Shown here: piece by piece, positions 6,735 through 10,874 of the stretch
How positions within the stretch are numbered: the first letter of the stretch is position 1
Layout of the letters: every line of letters begins with the position of its first letter
Source of the DNA: an uncultured Devosia sp.
GTDB taxonomy: Bacteria > Pseudomonadota > Alphaproteobacteria > Rhizobiales > Devosiaceae
DNA length: 10,874 nt
Direction of reading: 5' to 3'
Assembly: GCA_913775215.1 (NCBI GenBank)
Contig: CAJYKO010000245.1
Span: 1-10,874, forward strand
The notes under the pieces: generated by a model
Told to the model about the DNA's origin: nothing
What the model saw: only the letters and a program-made list of their open reading frames with translations
The model's database searches: none
Program-made: the position numbers and the translations under genes

Positions 6735-8165
6735 ATGGCAATGGTTTACGGAAATGAGCACGCGCTGAGCGGGCAACTTCTGCTGATCGATTCAGACGCA
6801 GATGCTGCCGCGCAGACCGGCGATTCGCTCAGCCGGGCCATGCTCTGCACGCCGGAAGTATCCGTCGCAAAGTCGGGTCGCGAGGCCATCGACATGCTCC
6901 GCGCCGGGCGATTCGATGTCATTTTAGCCGACATGCCAAGCCTTTCGGATATTGCAGAACGCGATGAGGAAGGCATGGGCCGTATCGTGCGGCTGGCCGA
7001 AGGCGCGCTGGTCGTCGCCATGGCTGGTGGCGCCTCGGTCAGTGCCGCCGTTAGCGCCTTGCGCGCCGGCGCCCATGATTACGTGACAAAACCGATCGCT
7101 GCTGCGGCTCTGGCCAATCGCATCGGCGAATTGGCCCAGCGCCATGGCCGCCCGCGCTCGCTCGGCATAGATACGGCACGCCCACAGGACGTCGCCGATT
7201 ATGCCGGCTTCGTTGGCGCCTCCAACGCCATGCAGTTCATCTACGAGCAGATCGGCCGCGTCTCGACCTCTTCTGCCCCGGTCTTCATCACGGGCGAAAG
7301 CGGCACCGGCAAGGATGTCTGCGCCGAGGCGCTCCATAGCCAAGGGCCGCGCAAGGCCAAGCGGTTCGTCGCCATCAATTGCGCCGCCATTCCCCGCGAC
7401 CTCATGGAAAGCGAATTGTTCGGCGTTGCCCGCGGCGCGTTTACGGGCGCCCATGAAGACCGCAAGGGCGCCGCCGAACTGGCCGATGGCGGCACGCTTT
7501 TCCTCGACGAAATCGGGGAAATGGATCTTTCCCTGCAGTCAAAGCTGCTGCGCTTTCTCCAGACCGGTACGATTTCCCGCGTCGGCGAGGCGAACATGCG
7601 CAAGGTTGACGTCCGCGTCATCTGCGCCACCAATCGCAATCCGCTGCAGATGATTGCCGAGCGGAAATTCCGCGAAGACCTTTTTTATCGCCTTCACGTC
7701 CTCCCGATCCATCTGCCTCCGCTGCGTCAGCGCCCGACCGATATCATGGTGCTTGCCCGCCATTTCCTCGATCGTTATGCCCGCGAAGAGCATAAAGGCT
7801 TTGGCGGCTTTTCCAGCGAAGCGGCCCAGCAACTCACCGCCGCCGATTGGCCGGGCAATGTGCGTCAGCTGCAAAATCTCATTCGCCGCATCGTCGTCAT
7901 GTTCGATGGCGGCGATATCGACCACATGATGCTCAGCGCCGCCGATATCGAATCCCAGGCCTTTGCTCCCGTCGAAGCCCCTGCCCCTCGCACCGAACCC
8001 CGCCGCGCCATCCTGCCCATGTGGCAGCAGGAACAAAAGATCATCGAAGACGCCATTGCCGCCTTTGCCGGCAACATCTCCATGGCCGCCGCAGCCCTTG
8101 AAATCAGCCCCTCCACCATCTACCGCAAGCGCCAGACTTGGGCAGAAATGCAAAAAGCGAGCTGA
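6735..8165 (+). CDS. NtrC-type sigma54-dependent response regulator
   Basis: A 476-residue bacterial enhancer-binding protein. The receiver domain (about 13-135) has Asp19/Asp21, the phospho-acceptor Asp66 in VILADMPSL and Lys119 in YVTKP; the usual Thr/Ser switch residue appears to be Ala97, and no HPxxGG-like kinase gene lies nearby. The AAA+ domain (about 157-390) has Walker A GESGTGKD (187-194), an intact sigma54-contact loop GAFTGA (234-239), Walker B LFLDEI (Asp258-Glu259) and REDLFYRL. The C-terminus holds a Fis-type helix-turn-helix (NISMAAAALEISPSTIYRKRQ). It should activate sigma54 promoters from upstream enhancers. The start is ATG at 6735 with AGGA ten bases upstream; ATG at 6741 is an alternative. 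It is divergent from the TipF-like gene, so a motility or surface role is possible. Confidence 0.93.
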   Translation: MAMVYGNEHALSGQLLLIDSDADAAAQTGDSLSRAMLCTPEVSVAKSGREAIDMLRAGRFDVILADMPSLSDIAERDEEGMGRIVRLAEGALVVAMAGGASVSAAVSALRAGAHDYVTKPIAAAALANRIGELAQRHGRPRSLGIDTARPQDVADYAGFVGASNAMQFIYEQIGRVSTSSAPVFITGESGTGKDVCAEALHSQGPRKAKRFVAINCAAIPRDLMESELFGVARGAFTGAHEDRKGAAELADGGTLFLDEIGEMDLSLQSKLLRFLQTGTISRVGEANMRKVDVRVICATNRNPLQMIAERKFREDLFYRLHVLPIHLPPLRQRPTDIMVLARHFLDRYAREEHKGFGGFSSEAAQQLTAADWPGNVRQLQNLIRRIVVMFDGGDIDHMMLSAADIESQAFAPVEAPAPRTEPRRAILPMWQQEQKIIEDAIAAFAGNISMAAAALEISPSTIYRKRQTWAEMQKAS

Positions 8166-8174
8166 TCTTTTTCT

Positions 8175-8309
8175 CGGTTTTGGGCCGAAGACCACCTCTC
8201 CCTCGGGTGAGGGGGCCTTCCAACCCTTTGCTTTTCTCCAATCCCAAACGTCAGGCTCCCTGTCTTTTCACCGACATCTGCTCCGCCTAAAACCGCCGGC
8301 CCAAAACCG
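8175..8309 (+). repeat. Perfect 13-bp inverted repeat spanning the spacer
   Basis: CGGTTTTGGGCCG (8175-8187) is the exact reverse complement of CGGCCCAAAACCG (8297-8309), with 109 nt between. The left arm starts 9 nt after the response-regulator stop; the right arm overlaps the first base of the GGAGGAG Shine-Dalgarno of the methyltransferase. In a read-through RNA the arms could pair and draw the ribosome binding site into a stem. Confidence 0.6.
8187..8220 (+). terminator. Hairpin after the response regulator, terminator-like
   Basis: CTCCCTC (8198-8204), loop GGGT and GAGGGGG (8209-8215) form a 7-bp stem with one G-T pair; flanking GAAG and CTTC can extend it after an internal bulge. Only scattered T residues follow (CCCTTTGCTTTTC), so termination would be inefficient. 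It could also be a copy of a short palindromic intergenic repeat. Confidence 0.35.
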
Positions 8310-8321
8310 GAGGAGATTGAG

Positions 8322-9110
8322 ATGGACGCCAAGACCGTTGCCGCGCATTGGGAGGCCAATGCCGAAAACTGGACGCACTATTCTCGCGCCGGTCACGACA
8401 AATATCGTGATGCCCTCAACACCCCGTCCTTCCTCGGTTTCCTGCCTGATGTGGCGGGACTGAAAGGCCTCGACGTCGGCTGCGGCGAGGGCACCAATAC
8501 CCGCTCGGTGGCCGCCCTTGGCGCCAAGATGATCGGCCTCGACATCGCACCAACCTTCCTCCGCCACGCCCAAGAAACCGAAACCGCCGATCCGCGCGGG
8601 ATCGACTACGTGCTCGGCGACGGGCTCACCCTGCCCTTCGGCGATGCCAGCTTTGATTTTGCCACCGCCTTCATGTCGATGATGGACATGGCCGATCAAC
8701 CGAGCGTCCTCCACGAGGTTTTTCGCGTAGTCAAACCCGGCGGCTTCTTCCAGTTTTCCATCCTCCACCCTTGCTTCGTGCCACCCCGCCGGCGCAATGT
8801 CCGCAACGATCTCGGCGAGCCGATTGCCGTCGAAATTGCGGATTATTTCCGCGAAACCAATGGCGACGTCGAAACCTGGATTTTTTCATCAATCCCCGCC
8901 GAGGTGCGCGCCACTTTGCGCCCCTTCACCGTCCCGCGCTTTCATCGGACGCTATCGAGTTGGGTGGCGATGATCACCTCAGCCGGCTTCACCATCGTAG
9001 CTCTAAACGAGCCCATGGCCGACGAAGCCACCGCGGCAGCGGTTCCCACCGTCGCCGATACCCGCGTCGCCCCGATCTTCCTGCATTTTCAGGTGCGCAA
9101 ACCGGCCTGA
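8322..9110 (+). CDS. Class I SAM-dependent methyltransferase
   Basis: A 262-residue cytosolic methyltransferase with a Rossmann-type (Methyltransf_11-like) core. Motif I is LDVGCGEGT (residues 50-58); Asp74 in MIGLDIAP is the acidic residue expected to hold the ribose hydroxyls of S-adenosylmethionine; the GDGLTLPFGDASFDFA segment (99-114) is the adenine-side loop and fourth strand; EVFRVVKPGGFFQFSI (132-147) is the post-motif helix and strand. The methyl acceptor cannot be inferred; the C-terminal half (RFHRTLSSWVAMITSAGF) is the usual accessory region. The start is ATG at 8322 with a near-perfect GGAGGAG six bases upstream. It lies 156 nt after the response regulator and ends 9 nt before the stop of the convergent transporter gene. 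Confidence 0.92.
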   Translation: MDAKTVAAHWEANAENWTHYSRAGHDKYRDALNTPSFLGFLPDVAGLKGLDVGCGEGTNTRSVAALGAKMIGLDIAPTFLRHAQETETADPRGIDYVLGDGLTLPFGDASFDFATAFMSMMDMADQPSVLHEVFRVVKPGGFFQFSILHPCFVPPRRRNVRNDLGEPIAVEIADYFRETNGDVETWIFSSIPAEVRATLRPFTVPRFHRTLSSWVAMITSAGFTIVALNEPMADEATAAAVPTVADTRVAPIFLHFQVRKPA

Positions 9111-9119
9111 GCCCGCGAC

Positions 9120-10085
9120 TTAAGGCGTCGTCGCTTCCTTGGCCTTGATGCGATCAAGGCCGAGCCAGTGTTCGCGCAGGATCACCGCGATCCCCGAACC
9201 GATGATCACCAGCGCCCCCACCACCATGGTCACGGTCGGCACTTCGGCGAAGATGAAAAAGCCGATGAGGATGGTCAGGAGCAGTGAGACATATTCGAAC
9301 GGCGCGATTACCGACATATCGGCATAGCGATAGGACGAGGTCATCAGAAGCTGCCCCAGCCCACCGAAAAATCCGGCCCCGACGAGGAGCGCCGCCTGCT
9401 CCGGCGTCGGCCAGACCCAGCCGAACGGCAAGGTCATCAGCGAAAGCACGCTGGCACTGATGAAGAAGTACGTGACAATGGCTTCGGTCCGCTCGGTGTG
9501 AACGAGATTTCGCACTGCCATCTGGGCAAAGGCCGAGACAACGGCCGCAAGGAGCGCGGCAATGGCCCCCACGGCCTCGGCATCGCCCAGAGCTTCGCCG
9601 CCGCTGAACACGGTCAGGCGAGGCCAAAGAATGATTACCACGCCGACAAGCCCAACCATCACCGCCGTCCAGCGAAACACATGCACCCGCTCATGCAGCA
9701 GGACTGCCGAGAAAATGACGATGAGCAGCGGGGTTGCATAGTTGATCGCCGTGGCTTCGGGCAGAGGCAGCCGCGTCAGCGCGAAAAAGCCAAGGCTCAT
9801 CGAGGTGACACCAACCAGACCACGCAAGATATGGCCGAAAGGCCGCTTGGTCGTGAAAGCCTGATGCAGGCGGTTCTTCCAGGCGAGGTAACCGAGAACC
9901 GGAATGAGCGCGAAAAACGAGCGGAAGAAAACCATCTCGCCAGAAGGCACGGTTTCCGTCGCCTTGAGCATCGTGGTCATGATCACGAAGAAAAAGACAG
10001 AGATGACCTTGAGCGTGATCCCGCGCATGGGATTTGAAGCCGCTTGGGCGGCGACACGCGCGGAATCTTTTTTGGAAGCAGACAT
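9120..10085 (-). CDS. EamA/DMT-family inner-membrane transporter
   Basis: A 321-residue drug/metabolite transporter superfamily protein with two EamA repeats and about ten hydrophobic helices: for example near 24-41, 49-67, then ILRGLVGVTSMSLGFFALT, INYATPLLIVIFSAVLL and AVMVGLVGVVIILWP in the first half, and five in the second half ending VVGALVIIGSGIAVIL. Conserved pieces include FRSFFALIP, the LPLPEATAINYATPL segment and ADMSVIAPFEYVSLLLTILIG. Such proteins usually export amino acids, metabolites or drugs across the cytoplasmic membrane; the substrate is unknown. A polar 20-residue N-terminal tail precedes helix 1. The start is ATG at 10085, with only a weak AGAG upstream. It sits 27 nt after the 64-residue gene, likely co-transcribed. 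Confidence 0.93.
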   Translation of the reverse strand: MSASKKDSARVAAQAASNPMRGITLKVISVFFFVIMTTMLKATETVPSGEMVFFRSFFALIPVLGYLAWKNRLHQAFTTKRPFGHILRGLVGVTSMSLGFFALTRLPLPEATAINYATPLLIVIFSAVLLHERVHVFRWTAVMVGLVGVVIILWPRLTVFSGGEALGDAEAVGAIAALLAAVVSAFAQMAVRNLVHTERTEAIVTYFFISASVLSLMTLPFGWVWPTPEQAALLVGAGFFGGLGQLLMTSSYRYADMSVIAPFEYVSLLLTILIGFFIFAEVPTVTMVVGALVIIGSGIAVILREHWLGLDRIKAKEATTP

Positions 10086-10095
10086 GGCACTCTGA

Positions 10096-10111
10096 CCCGA
10101 CCGAAGGCGGG
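10096..10111 (-). other. UUCG-loop hairpin between small gene and transporter
   Basis: On the minus strand CCCGCC-TTCG-GGTCGGG forms a stem closed by a C(UUCG)G tetraloop, with one C-T mismatch in the stem. It fills most of the 27-nt gap before the transporter start. There is no T run after it. It may act as a 3'-end stabiliser or influence transporter translation. Confidence 0.35.
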
Positions 10112-10112
10112 C

Positions 10113-10307
10113 TTATTTGGACTGGGACTGTTCCAGCTTTTCCTTGGCGACACGCGCCGTGGCGAAGGCCTTGTGTTCCGGTCCGACGGCGCTGCCGGTC
10201 TTGACAACCTTGCCGTCCGCGTCATGGATTTCCCAGTGCCAGTTTGCATTGGGGCCGCTGCCGCCCTTGAGGCGCAGCTTGATCTGATAAGAAGATTGTT
10301 CGCTCAT
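10113..10307 (-). CDS. Small hypothetical protein, 64 residues
   Basis: Not recognised with confidence. A soluble 64-residue protein with no signal peptide or membrane segment. The central part, YQIKLRLKGG...NWHWEIHDADGKVVKTGSAVG, reads as alternating strands with a W-x-W pair (Trp23, Trp25), loosely like the strand pattern of YegP/DUF1508 repeats, followed by a basic helix (AFATARVAKEKLEQSQSK). The open frame extends to 10349, but ATG at 10307 has AAGG about seven bases upstream and drops a cysteine-rich non-conserved-looking leader, so that start is preferred. Likely first gene of a unit with the EamA transporter. Confidence 0.68.
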   Translation of the reverse strand: MSEQSSYQIKLRLKGGSGPNANWHWEIHDADGKVVKTGSAVGPEHKAFATARVAKEKLEQSQSK

Positions 10308-10350
10308 GGTCAGCCTTATGCAGCAGGCAGACGGCGGATGAAAGCACAAA

Positions 10351-10374
10351 GTGGGACGCCTTTTAGCGTCCCAC
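10351..10374 (-). terminator. Strong hairpin, likely terminator of the DUF427-family gene
   Basis: GTGGGACGC (10351-10359) and GCGTCCCAC (10366-10374) form a perfect 9-bp stem with a 6-nt loop. On the minus strand it is followed by TTTGTGCTTT, a moderate U-rich tail, and it lies 50 nt after the DUF427-family stop. A perfect -35 hexamer TTGACA reads on the same strand at 10403-10398 without a good -10; if real, the hairpin would sit in the early leader of the 64-residue gene instead. Confidence 0.5.
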
Positions 10375-10423
10375 CAACCAATTCGCCGTTAAGTCGATGT
10401 CAACGATAACGGAATGCTAACAC

Positions 10424-10783
10424 CTAGACGTCGGAAACGGTCACCCGCACACGCTCGCCGCCGAACGTTATAAGGTCCCGGATATCGGCATATTCCCCTT
10501 CTGCATATGGAAAATACCATGCCTCGTCCGGCCCGTCGGCGGTCAGCGTCTTGATCGTATAAAAGTGCGCCTCGCCCTTTCCAGGCTCAGCCCGCCGCGT
10601 ATCCGAGGCCTCAAGAATGCCTGGATGAACGTGGTCGAGCGGCACGAAATACTGCGTCCTGCCACCGGGCACATTCACCTCGAAGGCGCTGGCGCTGCTG
10701 GCGATTTCGGCGTCGTCGAAAAAGATATGCACGCGTCCCGAAACGGGCCTCACAGTGGCGGTCGCTGTTTCATCGGCGGTCAC
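10424..10783 (-). CDS. DUF427-family protein
   Basis: A 119-residue soluble protein. It resembles the DUF427 (PF04248) family: a first strand pair VHIFFDDAEIASSASAFEV (18-36), YFVPLDHVHPGIL (45-57), KGEAHFYTI (69-77), and AWYFPYAEGEYADIRDLITFGGERVRV (88-113), matching the family pattern of a small beta-rich domain with an aromatic AW-x-(F/Y)P motif. The biochemical role of the family is not established. The start is GTG at 10783, not ATG: AAGGAGG lies five bases upstream, an almost perfect Shine-Dalgarno, and no in-frame ATG is nearby. It is followed by the strong hairpin at 10351-10374, suggesting a single-gene transcript. Confidence 0.8.
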   Translation of the reverse strand: MTADETATATVRPVSGRVHIFFDDAEIASSASAFEVNVPGGRTQYFVPLDHVHPGILEASDTRRAEPGKGEAHFYTIKTLTADGPDEAWYFPYAEGEYADIRDLITFGGERVRVTVSDV

Positions 10784-10853
10784 GGTCGCCTCCTTCGTTC
10801 AAGGGTCATCTTGTCATGTTAACGCACGAACAAAATCTCCGTTCACCCGATCT

Positions 10854-10872
10854 TGACTCCGCACCCGGGTGC
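10854..10872 (+). promoter_or_regulatory. -35-like hexamer abutting a 12-bp palindrome at the right edge
   Basis: TTGACT (10854-10859) resembles a -35 hexamer (five of six matches), followed after one base by the perfect palindrome GCACCCGGGTGC (10861-10872). A dyad inside the promoter spacer is the layout of MerR-family operators, and the first nine bases TTGACTCCG are the same as I recall for the mer operator. The sequence stops before any -10. It would serve a plus-strand gene outside the window. Confidence 0.35.
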
Positions 10873-10874
10873 TC

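Noticed and set aside
1..10874. CRISPR arrays, transposases, integrases, rRNA
   Set aside because: No regularly spaced repeats, no terminal repeats with target duplications and no such protein families are visible on either strand.

Overview
The window reads as an alphaproteobacterial chromosome, most likely order Hyphomicrobiales (Rhizobiales). The evidence is high-GC coding with compact packing, the alphaproteobacterial-type HAD (TIGR01459-like)/ribF/ileS neighbourhood, a degenerate membrane-anchored EAL protein resembling Caulobacter TipF, and a full-length sigma54 response regulator. No rRNA, tRNA, CRISPR array, transposase or phage gene is visible, and no gene-free stretch exceeds about 190 bases.

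Left part (1-3317): the 5' part of ileS runs off the left edge on the minus strand. Upstream of it is a tight two-gene minus-strand unit, an exported proline-rich protein followed 3 nt later by a GT-B type glycosyltransferase. A LuxR-type (GerE helix-turn-helix) regulator diverges from that unit. These three genes lie between ribF and ileS, which are commonly close together in bacteria, so they look like an accessory block. A perfect 8+8 bp dyad lies just before the regulator's ribosome binding site.

Middle part (3314-8165): a minus-strand set contains a membrane-anchored degenerate EAL protein, a HAD class IIA hydrolase and ribF. HAD and ribF are translationally coupled (TGA-C-ATG). The LuxR-type gene and ribF converge with overlapping stop codons. 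The EAL gene diverges from an NtrC-type sigma54 response regulator with intact GAFTGA. Their 190-bp shared upstream region carries a near-match to a CtrA box, two GANTC sites and an inverted repeat, which makes cell-cycle or motility control a reasonable hypothesis.

Right part (8166-10874): a SAM-dependent methyltransferase with a very strong Shine-Dalgarno follows a 156-bp spacer. A perfect 13-bp inverted repeat spans most of that spacer, and its second arm reaches into the Shine-Dalgarno. Convergent to it is a minus-strand unit of a 64-residue hypothetical protein and an EamA/DMT transporter. Next comes a strong hairpin and a GTG-started DUF427-family protein. At the right edge, a plus-strand -35-like hexamer abuts a 12-bp palindrome and probably belongs to a gene outside the window.

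Nothing here is a clearly recognisable defence or mobile system. The best candidates for something undescribed are the three-gene block between ribF and ileS and the unusual upstream/spacer structures.
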